A stretch of DNA of 64,000 bases from contig OZ252260.1 of assembly GCA_965249925.1 (NCBI GenBank), positions 7,130,001 through 7,194,000 of the forward strand. The letters are read 5' to 3'. Every line of letters starts with the position of its first letter. Within the stretch, counting starts at the first letter, position 1. Shown here piece after piece: positions 55,506 through 64,000 of this stretch. Position numbers and translations under genes: made by a program. The stretch comes from Hoeflea_A sp965249925 (GTDB taxonomy: Bacteria > Pseudomonadota > Alphaproteobacteria > Rhizobiales > Rhizobiaceae). The notes under the pieces are model-generated. The model was not told where the DNA came from. It worked only from the letters and a program-made list of their open reading frames with translations, and ran no database searches.

Positions 55506-55586
55506 TCTTTCGCATTCGCTGGCAGTGGTTTTCGGAACGCGCCGTCCGAAGCTATGGTTCTTTTTCCATCACGAAGAGGAGCACTC

Positions 55587-56267
55587 ATGCTTGGACTGGA
55601 TGTTTTGGTCAACGTCGCCAACGTCGTCTATCTGGCGTCCTATTCGGTACGCGATATCCTGTGGCTGCGTTGTCTGACGATTGTCGGCGGCACGCTGCTG
55701 CTTCCTTACTACTATTGGCAGGTGCATCCGCTCTGGGCGGCCATCGGCTGGAACCTTGTGTTCATCTCCATCAATATCTTTTGGGTGGTCAAGCTGTTGA
55801 TCGAACGCCGCCCGGTTCAGTTCAGTGAAGAAGAGCGCCGTCTCCATCGCGACGCCCTGCCCCATGTCAGCGACAAGGATGCGAGACGGCTGTTTGACAA
55901 GGGTACCTGGACCACGGCGCCGGCGGGAACCAGCCTTCTAACCCAGGGTCGGCCGGTCGGCTATCTGTCGCTGCTGTCCACCGGCGAGGTCAGCGTCCTG
56001 CATGACGGTACCCGGGTCGATACGTTGGGCGGCGGTCGTTTCCTCGGCGCGACATCTTATCTGCGCCAGGGCATGGGATTCGTAGCCCCGGTAGCGGTCG
56101 ACACGACTGAAACGACGCGGCTGATCAGCTGGAGCTTTGAGGACCTGGCCAAGCTTGTATCGGGGAATACTGATTTTAAAGCCGATCTGGAGGCGGAGAT
56201 CGGCCTCGAACTGTCGCGTTATCTCCAAGCGGCCCGGGCGCAGATCCCGCACTTACATGTCAGTTGA
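55587..56267 (+). CDS. Popeye-like membrane protein with cyclic-nucleotide-binding domain
   Basis: Protein of 226 residues with three predicted N-terminal helices (NVVYLASYSVRDILWLR, TIVGGTLLLPYYYW, LWAAIGWNLVFISINIFWVV), then a cNMP-binding-like beta domain (LLTQGRPVGYLSLLSTGEV, GGGRFLGATSYL). The helix pattern and layout resemble Popeye-domain (POPDC) proteins of animals and some bacteria. ATG 55587 has GAGGAG ahead. It stands alone, 81 bp after the ABC operon. Whether it binds cAMP is not shown: the canonical RxxE/phosphate-binding residues of CRP are not obvious. Confidence 0.7.
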   Translation: MLGLDVLVNVANVVYLASYSVRDILWLRCLTIVGGTLLLPYYYWQVHPLWAAIGWNLVFISINIFWVVKLLIERRPVQFSEEERRLHRDALPHVSDKDARRLFDKGTWTTAPAGTSLLTQGRPVGYLSLLSTGEVSVLHDGTRVDTLGGGRFLGATSYLRQGMGFVAPVAVDTTETTRLISWSFEDLAKLVSGNTDFKADLEAEIGLELSRYLQAARAQIPHLHVS

Positions 56268-56382
56268 TGCGGACCGATACTGAGATTGCCCATTCGGCAA
56301 CGCGGATTGCGAAAATCGGCTCTTTATGAGAACGCCCGGCAATGCGAATGTGGCCCGGAACCCGGACCGGAACCCATCGCTC

Positions 56383-56736
56383 ATGGCCTATATCATCACC
56401 GAGCCCTGCGTCGACGTAAAGGACGGCGACTGCACGTTGGCCTGCCCGGTCGACTGTATTTACGAGGGCGGACGGATGTTCTACATCCATCCGGACGAGT
56501 GCATCAATTGCGGCCTTTGCCTGTCGATTTGCCCCGTCGATGCAATAACATACGACGTTGAGCTGAAAGACGAGTTCAAGCATTATGAAGCCATCAACCG
56601 AGAGTTCTTCGGCGCGGGCGTCTCTGGTCTCGGCGATCCCGGCGGCTGGGATGAGTCGATCAGCACCGAGGCCGACCACCCTTTCGTCGCAGCTCTGTCA
56701 CACGACATCAACAGCGACAAGTTGGCCAAAGCCTGA
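56383..56736 (+). CDS. 7Fe-type ferredoxin family protein
   Basis: Ferredoxin of 117 residues. EPCVDVKDGDCTLACPVDC followed by CINCGLCLSICPVD gives two iron-sulfur clusters as in FdxA-type ferredoxins. The extra Cys that FdxA has between the first two cluster Cys (CxxC) is Val12 here. Start ATG 56383 begins the conserved MAYIITEPC; upstream in-frame codons add a tail with no homology that I recognise. Small electron carrier; partner unknown. It is followed after 14 bp by a DapA-family gene. Confidence 0.88.
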   Translation: MAYIITEPCVDVKDGDCTLACPVDCIYEGGRMFYIHPDECINCGLCLSICPVDAITYDVELKDEFKHYEAINREFFGAGVSGLGDPGGWDESISTEADHPFVAALSHDINSDKLAKA

Positions 56737-56750
56737 GAGCGGAATCCCGA

Positions 56751-57620
56751 ATGGCTGAGAATCCATTGGACGGCGTGATCGCCGCCGTTCCCACTCCGGT
56801 CGACGCGGCTGGCGAGCCCGACACTGATCTGTTTCTGCAACACGCCCGCTGGGCTTTGGATAATGGCTGTGACGGACTCAACGTCCTGGGCACCACAGGC
56901 GAGGCCAATTCGCTTTCCGCAGATCAGCGGCGGACGGTGATGCGCGCCGCCGCGCAGACCCTGCCCCGGCAACGGCTGATGGTCGGGACCGGAACGCCCG
57001 ACCTGCCAACGACCGTGGCGCTCACCAGGCTTGCCGCCGAGCTTGGGTTTGCCGCAGCACTTGTACTGCCGCCCTACTACTACAAACCGGTGAGCGACGA
57101 CGGTTTGTACGCGTGGTTCGAAATCCTGATCGAGCGCACCTCCAGCACGCCGATCGCCATCTACCTGTACAACTTCCCGCAGTTGACCGGCATCGCATTT
57201 TCGGAGTCCCTGGCTCGGCGCCTGGTCGAAGCGTCTCCACAGCGTATTCACGGGATGAAGGACAGCTCCGGTGATCTCGACTATGCGGCACACATGGCAC
57301 GCATAGAGCGCTTCGACGTCTTTCCGAGCAGCGAAACGGCGCTTTCCCGCGCGACAGTGGACGGATATGTCGGCTGCATCTCGGCGACGGTCAATGTCAA
57401 CGCTGCGGATGCCGCCAGGCTATGGTCGCAGCCCGATAACGCAGATGCCCTGAAAGACGTTACCGATAGCCGGGCGCGCATCTCCGCCGTGCCCCTGGTC
57501 CCCGCCGTCAAGGCACTGCTTGCCAAACGCCATGACGCGCCCGGATTTTCGCGAGTCTTGCCGCCACTTCGCCCCCTGAAGGAAGATCAATACGCGACCA
57601 TCAGCGATCTTGTTCCATGA
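56751..57620 (+). CDS. DapA/NanA-family aldolase
   Basis: Class I TIM-barrel aldolase of 289 residues. The Schiff-base lysine is in HGMKDSSGD (Lys170) and the catalytic Tyr in YNFPQLTG (Tyr140); the 2-oxoacid-binding GTTGE is present. Such proteins split or condense 2-oxo-sugar acids or act as dihydrodipicolinate synthase. It is probably not housekeeping DapA, given the catabolic surroundings, but the substrate cannot be told. Its 3' end overlaps the convergent amidohydrolase gene by 20 bp. Confidence 0.85.
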   Translation: MAENPLDGVIAAVPTPVDAAGEPDTDLFLQHARWALDNGCDGLNVLGTTGEANSLSADQRRTVMRAAAQTLPRQRLMVGTGTPDLPTTVALTRLAAELGFAAALVLPPYYYKPVSDDGLYAWFEILIERTSSTPIAIYLYNFPQLTGIAFSESLARRLVEASPQRIHGMKDSSGDLDYAAHMARIERFDVFPSSETALSRATVDGYVGCISATVNVNAADAARLWSQPDNADALKDVTDSRARISAVPLVPAVKALLAKRHDAPGFSRVLPPLRPLKEDQYATISDLVP

Positions 57621-59022
57621 GGCGATAGTGCCGCTTGATCGCTGCGCCCAACAGCGCCGCGATTTTGCGTTCCTCGACAAGGCGCGGCAGGTCGGCGCTG
57701 GCCTGCTCCTGCAGTTCCCGTTCGGCAGCCGCGAAATCGAAATTGGTCAATTGCCTCTCGCGCATGACCCACTGGCCGTCGACAATCAGGCCTGTCGCAT
57801 AGCGCGTGTTCATACGGGCGAGCAAAACGTCGGCCGTGTCCAGATCGTCGAACAGCATATCGCGGGACAGCGCGCTATAGTCGATGACGGTCACATCGGC
57901 TGGCGCATCAAAACCGACGACCGTCCGACCGTTGCGCAGGGCGGCGTCGAAGACCGCCGATGATGGCAGTTGCGTATCCATGAGACGCCCGCCGTGGAGT
58001 AACTGCAGCAACCGCATCTCCCGCCACAGATCCTGGTCGTCATCGAGCCCCGAACCGTCGAGACCCACGGCGAACGCGAGACCCTTGGCGATCATGTCCG
58101 GAACTGGAGCGATACCCGAACGCAGACGCAAATTCGCGGACGGATTGCTGACCAGCTGCACCCCGCGTTCAGCCAACAGCTCAATCTCCGCCGGTCGCAG
58201 GTACACGCCGTGGGCGACGGCGAGCCGCGACGACAGAAACCCGATACGGTCAAGGTAGGTCACGATGCCCTCAGGAAACCGTTCGTCCAGCCACCGCCTC
58301 TGCCGCGGGCTTTCGAGGAGATGCATATGGATGCGTCGGCCGGTGCGTGCGGAAGCTTCGGCGATCGCCTCCAGCAGATCGTCGGAACACCATTGCGGAC
58401 CGATCGGCCCGTATTGCACGTTGACGCAGGCGCCTGCGTGCGCCGCAGCGATCGCGTCCACCGCCTGCATCTGTGTCTCGACATCGCCATAACGCGGGAC
58501 CAGGGGTTCCAGCCGGGCCCAATCGTCCGCTGAAAGATGTTTGCGCAGCTTTTCCGGGCCGCCATAGATCCACGGGTCACGGTCGAGCAACGGACAGGAT
58601 AGGGCCAATCTGATGCCGATCTCGCGCGCCGCCCTGACGACCGCCGCGGCTTCGTCCACCAGCCGATCGGCATTGAGCGAGTTGTGGCAGTGCATGGTGA
58701 TGCCGGTTCCGGTCAGGGCAAGCCGGCCGAAGGCGACCAGGGCCTCCAGATAGGGATCGGTGCGCGGCCGCAGTCGCAGATGCGCGATCCAGCTTTCCAG
58801 CGCGTCATCCATGCAGCCGCAGGCGACAGTGCGGATGCCGTAGCCATGATCGTGGGCGTTGACGGGACTGGCCATGACGAGCCCTGAATCCGACTCGTTC
58901 TTACCGGCAGTCGCTTTGACCGCCTCGGTGGAGACCTCCAACCGAACGTCCCGCTGCAAGCCGGTCACACCCGGTATCAGGCAGAAGCGCTCCGTCGACA
59001 GGGACAACGACATGGTGGTCAC
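57601..59022 (-). CDS. Metal-dependent amidohydrolase (cytosine deaminase/TrzA-like)
   Basis: Amidohydrolase-superfamily enzyme of 473 residues. Metal sites: NAHDHG (HxH), IHMHLLESPRQ, VAHGVYL and GLDGSGLDDDQDL (Asp). SNPSANLRLRSGIAPVPDM is the segment typical of guanine/cytosine deaminase and ATZ/TRZ hydrolases. It starts at GTG 59022, overlapping the LysR stop (GTGA), or at ATG 59013. Deamination or ring opening of a nitrogen heterocycle is likely; it probably serves the CoA-transferase pathway encoded upstream. Confidence 0.82.
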   Translation of the reverse strand: MTTMSLSLSTERFCLIPGVTGLQRDVRLEVSTEAVKATAGKNESDSGLVMASPVNAHDHGYGIRTVACGCMDDALESWIAHLRLRPRTDPYLEALVAFGRLALTGTGITMHCHNSLNADRLVDEAAAVVRAAREIGIRLALSCPLLDRDPWIYGGPEKLRKHLSADDWARLEPLVPRYGDVETQMQAVDAIAAAHAGACVNVQYGPIGPQWCSDDLLEAIAEASARTGRRIHMHLLESPRQRRWLDERFPEGIVTYLDRIGFLSSRLAVAHGVYLRPAEIELLAERGVQLVSNPSANLRLRSGIAPVPDMIAKGLAFAVGLDGSGLDDDQDLWREMRLLQLLHGGRLMDTQLPSSAVFDAALRNGRTVVGFDAPADVTVIDYSALSRDMLFDDLDTADVLLARMNTRYATGLIVDGQWVMRERQLTNFDFAAAERELQEQASADLPRLVEERKIAALLGAAIKRHYRLMEQDR

Positions 59023-59927
59023 GCCAACGAGTGCTCAAGCTCTGTGAGCGCCGTGCCGAGCCTGTCGACCATCGCATGCGCCGCACGCGTCAGTTGTCGC
59101 CGGCGGGGGATCAGAATACCGAGACGCAGGGTGCCGAGTTTTGTTCCGCTGAGCGGCACGCCGACGATGTCACCGGCCGCCAGTTCCTCGGTCATACCGA
59201 TCGGCGTGTAGAACGCGACGCCGAGCCCGTATTTGACCATGGAGCGCAGCATCATCAGGTGATTGCTGGTCACCAGGATACGGCCACTGCGTTGCAACAC
59301 CGACAGCTCGACCTCGATCAGCGAGCGCAGCGGATCGGTATCCATCTGCAGCAACAGGTTGAACTGTGCGCATTCCTGTAAAGTGACCGAAGACCGTTTT
59401 GCCAGCGGATGGGATTGTGAGACCATGGCCATAAGCGGCATCGGCACATCGGCAATCAGTTTCGTGTCGTCCGGATGCGAGATGTTGAAGGTCAGGCCGA
59501 AATCCGCCTCGCCCTCCGCCACCAGCGAGGCGATGCGCCCGGGCGCTCCAGTCTGGACGCGATAGTCGACCCCGGGATGGGCCCGGTGGAAGGCGAGGAT
59601 CTGCTCCGGCAGGAATTTGACCAGCAGACTGTCGAGACTGGCGATACGCACCTGTCCCGTCTTCACGCCCTTCAGAGCCGCGATCTGTCCCTTCACGACC
59701 TCGAATTCGTGCAGCGTGGTATCGGCATGCCGCAAGACCTCCTCGCCAGCCCGGGTCAGCCTTAAGCCCTTCGGAAATCGCTCGAACAGCGGTGTGCCGA
59801 GTTCATCCTCGAGTTTCTGGATCTGCCGGCTCAGCGCTGAAGTGGCAACGTGCAGTTCCTCCGACGCCTTGCGGATCGAGCCGGCCCGCGCGACGGCGCT
59901 AAAATACTTCAGAATGGCTGCATGCAT
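59019..59927 (-). CDS. LysR-family transcriptional regulator
   Basis: LysR regulator of 302 residues. HTH SIRKASEELHVATSALSRQI and an effector domain (VRIASLDSLLVKFLPEQIL). ATG 59927 is preferred to TTG 59933. It lies inside the leftward catabolic cluster between the enoyl-CoA hydratase and amidohydrolase genes and overlaps the latter. Probably the local regulator. Confidence 0.9.
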   Translation of the reverse strand: MHAAILKYFSAVARAGSIRKASEELHVATSALSRQIQKLEDELGTPLFERFPKGLRLTRAGEEVLRHADTTLHEFEVVKGQIAALKGVKTGQVRIASLDSLLVKFLPEQILAFHRAHPGVDYRVQTGAPGRIASLVAEGEADFGLTFNISHPDDTKLIADVPMPLMAMVSQSHPLAKRSSVTLQECAQFNLLLQMDTDPLRSLIEVELSVLQRSGRILVTSNHLMMLRSMVKYGLGVAFYTPIGMTEELAAGDIVGVPLSGTKLGTLRLGILIPRRRQLTRAAHAMVDRLGTALTELEHSLA

Positions 59928-59973
59928 ACGCAATCACCGGACTTTGGCTTGGTTGGCCGACGATACGAAAACT

Positions 59974-60747
59974 CTATCGGCCGCGCCAGACCGGCGCCCG
60001 CTTCTCCTGGAAAGCCTTCACGCCTTCAACGCCGTCGTAACTCTGGAGCGCCCGGATCACAGCGGGAAGCTTCATGGAATGTGCCTCTTCGGGCTTCAGG
60101 TGGGCCGTTCGGTTGACGGTCTGCTTGATGGCCCGCAGCGACAAGGGAGCGTTGGCCAGGACGTCTACCACCCAGCGATCGACCGCGGCATCAAGGTCTT
60201 CCGCCGCCACCACTTCGTTGACCAGTCCGAAACGGTACAGTTCCGCCGCCTCGACATGGCGCCCGGTCAACAGCATTCCCATCGCCAGATTGTGGGGAAT
60301 CTTGCGCTTCAGCATGATCATGCCGCCATCGAGCGGCATGCGTCCAACCCGTCCTTCCGGCAGCGCAAAGCGTGCATGCGCCGCGGCGATGACAATGTCA
60401 CATCCGAGCACCATCTCGAAGCCGCCGCCGAGCGCGTAACCATTCACCCGGGCGATGATCGGGACATCGAGCGAACGACGGAAACTGAGCCCGCCGAACC
60501 CGTTGGGCCGCGGCTCTGCCCAGTATTCAAGCCCGGACTGGCCAACATCCTTCATGTCCGCGCCAACGCTGAAAGCTTTTTCACCGGAACCGGTCAACAC
60601 GATGCAGGACACGTCTTCCCGTGTCTCTAATTCGCTCCAGATCTCCTCCAATCGGTGTTCGGCGGCGGCGTCGATCGCATTGAGCCGATCGGGACGATCG
60701 ATGGTGACCCGCGCCACACGATCGGCAACGCTCAGTTCAACAGTCAT
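59974..60747 (-). CDS. Enoyl-CoA hydratase/isomerase family protein (CaiD-like)
   Basis: Crotonase-fold enzyme of 257 residues: ADRVARVTIDRPDRLNAID, oxyanion-hole regions FSVGADMKD and GYALGGGFEMVLGCD, and ALPEGRVGRMPLDGG. FSVGADMKDV and the close CoA-transferase gene recall carnitinyl-CoA dehydratase pairs (CaiB/CaiD). Its ATG overlaps the CoA-transferase stop (ATGA). Acts on the CoA ester made by that enzyme. Confidence 0.88.
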   Translation of the reverse strand: MTVELSVADRVARVTIDRPDRLNAIDAAAEHRLEEIWSELETREDVSCIVLTGSGEKAFSVGADMKDVGQSGLEYWAEPRPNGFGGLSFRRSLDVPIIARVNGYALGGGFEMVLGCDIVIAAAHARFALPEGRVGRMPLDGGMIMLKRKIPHNLAMGMLLTGRHVEAAELYRFGLVNEVVAAEDLDAAVDRWVVDVLANAPLSLRAIKQTVNRTAHLKPEEAHSMKLPAVIRALQSYDGVEGVKAFQEKRAPVWRGR

Positions 60748-61904
60748 TTTGCGTCTGCCCCTTCCAGCGTTTCGGCCTTGCCGAGTACCTCGGCATTGTG
60801 TTCACCCAGCTCCGGCGGCGGAATGCGCACGCTGACCGGCGCGTCGGACATGTCGATGGGCGATCCGACCAGGCGCACCGGCCCAGCATCGGTTTGGCCC
60901 GCTTCGAGGATCAGCTTGTTGATCAGCGTCTGTTCGTCCTGCAGCGCCTCATCGAGAGTCTTGACGGGCGAACACAGGATGTCGACGCCCTCCAGGCGCT
61001 CGATCCAGTGGGCGCAGCTGTTTTGCGCGAAGCGCTCGCGGAAGATTTTCTGCAACTCGGGGCGATGCGCCGCCTGGGCATCGAAATCGGCGTAGCGTTC
61101 CTGCTGCGACAGGTCCTCGATCTCCAGCGCCTGGCAGATGTCCTGAAGCGGGTTGGGTTTGAACGCACCGACCATGACCACTGGGCGATCGGTGGTTTCG
61201 AAGACGCCGGTCAGCGGGAACGCCGCCCAGTTGAGATCGCGGTCGCGCATCATGCGCACCGCCGCCTCCTGCATCTGCATGGCGATCATCGAGGAATAGA
61301 GGCTGACAGCAACGCTCTGACCCTCGCCGGTCCTTTCCCGCTGTAACAGCGCCAGCAGGATACCCTGCACCAGGTGCATGCCGGCCGAATAGTCGCACAG
61401 GGTCGTGGCGTAGATGGCTGTTGGATGGGCGTCATCCGCCTTGCGCGCCATCACGCCGGACATCGCCTGGGCCAGTACGTCCTGGCCGCCCTTGTGGCGG
61501 TAGGGTCCCTCCAGGCCGAAGCCGGTTCCGACGGCCCAGATCAGCCGCGGATTGCGCCGCTTCAGATCCTCATAGCCGAAGCCCATGCGCTCCATCACGC
61601 CTGGCCGGAAATTGTTGACGACCACGTCGGCGCCATCGATCAGCCGCAACACCTGCGTGCGGGCCTCTTCGCTCTTGAGGTTCAGGGCCAGGCTTTTCTT
61701 GTTGCGGTTCAACGAACTGAACACCGGGTTCTTGAGCCCATCCGGATCGGATCCGAGCGACCAGCGCGACAGGTCGCCCATCTTTTCCTTCTCGATCTTG
61801 ATGACCTCGGCGCCGTAGTCGGCGAGCACCTGGGTGCAGCAGGGTCCAAGCATCACCTGCGTGAAGTCGATCACTCGGACACCATCAAGCGGCAAGGGCT
61901 TCAT
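60744..61904 (-). CDS. CaiB/BaiF-family (type III) CoA-transferase
   Basis: Class III CoA-transferase of 386 residues. LDGVRVIDFTQVMLGPCCTQ and LADYGAEVIKIEK are the family start; NFRPGVMERMGFGYEDL and CDYSAGMHLVQG (catalytic Asp) follow. Start ATG 61904 has AGGAGG ahead and overlaps the FAD gene stop (ATGA); longer versions would lie inside that gene. It activates a carboxylic acid by swapping CoA from another thioester. Confidence 0.92.
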   Translation of the reverse strand: MKPLPLDGVRVIDFTQVMLGPCCTQVLADYGAEVIKIEKEKMGDLSRWSLGSDPDGLKNPVFSSLNRNKKSLALNLKSEEARTQVLRLIDGADVVVNNFRPGVMERMGFGYEDLKRRNPRLIWAVGTGFGLEGPYRHKGGQDVLAQAMSGVMARKADDAHPTAIYATTLCDYSAGMHLVQGILLALLQRERTGEGQSVAVSLYSSMIAMQMQEAAVRMMRDRDLNWAAFPLTGVFETTDRPVVMVGAFKPNPLQDICQALEIEDLSQQERYADFDAQAAHRPELQKIFRERFAQNSCAHWIERLEGVDILCSPVKTLDEALQDEQTLINKLILEAGQTDAGPVRLVGSPIDMSDAPVSVRIPPPELGEHNAEVLGKAETLEGADAK

Positions 61905-63262
61905 TCCGCGGCCTCCTGTGTCAAAGCGTTGGCGGATGGGATATCGCCGGGATCGGCCCCCTGGGCCCGCATCTTTTTCTGTATCAGGCTCACATCGGCC
62001 TCCCGTACGGTACGGCCGGCGCCGAGCGCCACGACGGCGGCGATGCCGGCCGCCTCGCCCATTGCCATACAGGGCGGGATTTCCCGGCTGGATTTCTGTG
62101 CTTGCGGCGTCGCCGAATAGTGCCGCCCGGCGACCAGCAACTGATCGACGTCCTGCGGCACCATGGCCCGATACGGCGTGTAATAGTCGCGGCCACGGCA
62201 CACAGTGTCGACGAAGTGACGGCGCGACATGACGTCCTGCTTGGTGACCACATACTCACCGATCAGCTGGCGGGTCTGGCGTACGCCGGTCTGCGGCGCG
62301 TAATCGACCACATAGGCGTTTTCGAAGCCGGGCAGGTTTTCGTGGGCGAACGCCAGCAGCCGGTCCATGCGCGCCCTGCCCTCGAACTCGACCGCGGTCA
62401 GGTCATCAACCTTGATGCCGTTGAGTTTCGGGATGTGCGGACAGTTCAGCCATACCACACCGGGCAGCGGCGTCTTCAGCCACCAGTAGTTCCAGCAGCC
62501 GCCGATCAGCCGCTTCGCCTCATGATCGAGGCGGGCGAATTCTTCCGGACTGTCGTACTGAAACCGCTCGGCCCGGTCGGTGTCGACACCGCCCCACCGC
62601 GATACCGTGGTGAGAATGAAGGAGCCCTCGACGAACCGCGCCCCGGCGCTGGCCGCAACGTCCAGATCCCCGCTGGTGTCGATGACCACGTCGCCCAAAA
62701 TCGCCTGACGCCCTTCCTTGGTCTCGCAGATCACGCCTTTGATGGCGCCGTCCTCGACGATGGCCGAGGAAAACCAGGAGTGCAGGCGCAATTTGACGCC
62801 GGATTCCCGAATGACGTCGTTTGACGCGCGTTTGAAGCCGTCGGGATCGAAGGCCGCGGCGTAGCAGACCGGATGCGGCATCGACTGCGTGTGGAAATCG
62901 AACACACCCCAGCGTGACCATTTCTCCCACATCGCCTGGGTTTCGCGGACATCGGGCTGGCGATCGCGTTCCGTCGGAGTTACGCAAAGGCCCACCTTTT
63001 GCATGCGCTCGATCATCTCCATGCAGATACCGCGCACGGTGATCTCAAGGTCGTTGTGCATGTCGTCGAGAATCAGCACCATGCCGCCGGACGCGAGGCC
63101 GCCGAGATAGGGATAGCGTTCGAGCAGCGTGACCGAGGCGCCGTTGCGGGCGGCCGATACCGCCGCGGCGATGCCGGCGGGGCCGCCGCCGACCACGACC
63201 ACATCGGAGCGATCGACAATCGTCGCCTCGCGGGCTGTTTCGTGGATCGTTTGCGTATTCAT
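61901..63262 (-). CDS. FAD-dependent oxidoreductase (FAD_oxidored family)
   Basis: Flavoprotein of 453 residues: FAD-binding VVVVGGGPAGIAAAVSAARN, LLERYPYLGGLASGGM and the second nucleotide motif GDVVIDTSGDLDVA. C-terminal IPPCMAMGEAAGIAAVVAL closes the FAD fold. First of three overlapping genes (FAD enzyme, CoA-transferase, hydratase), 71 bp downstream of the ABC permease. Likely does the initial oxidation of the imported compound; substrate unknown. Confidence 0.87.
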   Translation of the reverse strand: MNTQTIHETAREATIVDRSDVVVVGGGPAGIAAAVSAARNGASVTLLERYPYLGGLASGGMVLILDDMHNDLEITVRGICMEMIERMQKVGLCVTPTERDRQPDVRETQAMWEKWSRWGVFDFHTQSMPHPVCYAAAFDPDGFKRASNDVIRESGVKLRLHSWFSSAIVEDGAIKGVICETKEGRQAILGDVVIDTSGDLDVAASAGARFVEGSFILTTVSRWGGVDTDRAERFQYDSPEEFARLDHEAKRLIGGCWNYWWLKTPLPGVVWLNCPHIPKLNGIKVDDLTAVEFEGRARMDRLLAFAHENLPGFENAYVVDYAPQTGVRQTRQLIGEYVVTKQDVMSRRHFVDTVCRGRDYYTPYRAMVPQDVDQLLVAGRHYSATPQAQKSSREIPPCMAMGEAAGIAAVVALGAGRTVREADVSLIQKKMRAQGADPGDIPSANALTQEAAE

Positions 63263-63333
63263 GAGGCACTCCGTCCTGTCTTCCGGCTGCGGCAGCGGCC
63301 GGGTCTATGGTTTTCAATGCTCCGAGGCGCGGC

Positions 63334-64000
63334 TCAGTGAACGGCCGGCGCTTTCCAGCGGATGAGACGCCGCTCGGCAAAAGAGACGAGCGAAAAGAGG
63401 CAAACCGCCAACAGGGCCGCTGTAAACACGGTGGCGTAAAGCAGCGGTGCTCGGAAATTGTAAGTCGCCTCGATGATCAGGGCACCAAGACCGAAATTCG
63501 AGCCGATCCATTCGGCGACGATGGCGCCGATGACGCAGGTGGTGCTGGCGATCTTCAGGGCCGCGAACAGGAAGGGCAGAGAACTCTGCAACCGCACCTT
63601 CCAGAAGATTTCCGACTGGGTGGCCGATAGCACCCGCATCAAATCGAGCGTCGCCGGATTTACTGCCTTCAGACCGCGCACCATGTTGACCAGCGTCGGG
63701 AAGAAGCAGATCAGCGCCGCGATGATGATCTTCGGCGCCAGGCCATTGCCGAAAATGAGCACCAGGATCGGCGCCACCGCAATGATCGGGATGGTGTTGA
63801 TGAACACGGCGATCGGGTAAAAGGCGCGCTCCGCGGTCTGGCTGTGCACGAACAGCACGGCGAGCAGGATGGCGATCAGATTGCCGCAAATGAAACCCAA
63901 CAGCGCTTCGAAAAATGTCGGCCAGAAGTTCTTGAACAGGACCCCGGCATTTTCACCGAATGCACCGAGCACCTCGATAGGGCTGGGCGCCATGTATGTA
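63334..64000 (-). CDS. ABC transporter permease, SsuC/TauC/NrtB type (partial, cut by right edge)
   Basis: At least 219 residues of a BPD-type permease. The EAA loop is NPATLDLMRVLSATQSEIFWKV, and IGAIVAEWIGSNFGLGALI is the conserved C-terminal part. The ATG at 63993 begins APSPIEVLGAFGENA, but family members have an extra N-terminal helix before this point and the frame is still open at the edge, so I treat the gene as truncated. Such importers carry sulfonates, nitrate, or pyrimidine/thiamin precursors. Confidence 0.85.
   Translation of the reverse strand, partial: TYMAPSPIEVLGAFGENAGVLFKNFWPTFFEALLGFICGNLIAILLAVLFVHSQTAERAFYPIAVFINTIPIIAVAPILVLIFGNGLAPKIIIAALICFFPTLVNMVRGLKAVNPATLDLMRVLSATQSEIFWKVRLQSSLPFLFAALKIASTTCVIGAIVAEWIGSNFGLGALIIEATYNFRAPLLYATVFTAALLAVCLFSLVSFAERRLIRWKAPAVH

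Noticed and set aside
56751..57620. Housekeeping dihydrodipicolinate synthase (dapA)
   Set aside because: Active-site residues fit the superfamily, not dapA specifically, and the surroundings are catabolic.

Overview
The window looks like the chromosome (or a large replicon) of an alphaproteobacterium, probably in the Hyphomicrobiales/Rhizobiales or a marine relative. The basis is the high GC content, the family mix (FrcC/XylH-type sugar ABC systems, TRAP carriers, LacI, ROK, GntR and LysR regulators, DUF1611/DgcN, IolDCBJ) and tight ATGA/GTGA gene overlaps. I saw no rRNA, tRNA, insertion sequence, phage gene or CRISPR array. It is a dense array of catabolic modules, most with their own transporter and regulator.

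Layout. (1) 1-10.8 kb: inositol catabolism. A sugar ABC permease (cut by the left edge), its binding protein, a LacI regulator, two Gfo/Idh/MocA dehydrogenases flanking an IolE-like protein, and a divergent iolD-iolC-iolB-aldolase operon. Two identical 20-bp palindromes mark both divergent promoter regions. (2) 10.8-17.3 kb: a LysR regulator, a saccharopine-dehydrogenase-fold protein, a FabD-like acyltransferase, a fused E1 alpha/beta dehydrogenase and a glutaryl-CoA dehydrogenase, suggesting lysine/2-oxoadipate breakdown. (3) 17.8-22.3 kb: a soluble hybrid histidine kinase with about eight PAS domains. (4) 22.3-25.1 kb: dgcN-dgcA-dat, D-glutamate/D-amino acid use. (5) 25.2-32.8 kb: xylose operon xylFHGBA and a divergent ROK regulator, followed by an overlapping di-heme oxidoreductase and a CRTAC1/ASPIC-UnbV protein, then a proline-racemase-family enzyme. 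(6) 36.9-45.2 kb: a LacI regulator, a TRAP transporter and HisD-like, SDR and zinc alcohol dehydrogenases, with a GntR regulator at the end. This is the arrangement of dihydroxypropanesulfonate (Hps) loci. (7) 45.3-55.5 kb: a self-contained N-acetylmuramic acid/GlcNAc module. The kinase, regulator, NagB-II-type isomerase/deaminase and NagA lie on one strand; MurQ, a complete ABC importer and a Gfo/Idh protein lie on the other. (8) 55.6-57.6 kb: a Popeye-like cyclic-nucleotide-binding membrane protein, a 7Fe-type ferredoxin and a DapA-family aldolase. (9) 57.6-64 kb: amidohydrolase, LysR, enoyl-CoA hydratase, CaiB CoA-transferase, FAD oxidoreductase and a SsuC-type permease cut by the right edge. 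Its substrate is unknown.

The organism appears to live on plant- and plankton-derived small carbon compounds: inositols, xylose, D-amino acids, a sulfonate or similar TRAP substrate, and cell-wall amino sugars. The least explained parts are the FabD-like/E1 module, the XylR-linked periplasmic redox pair, the Popeye-like protein and the CoA-transferase module at the right end.
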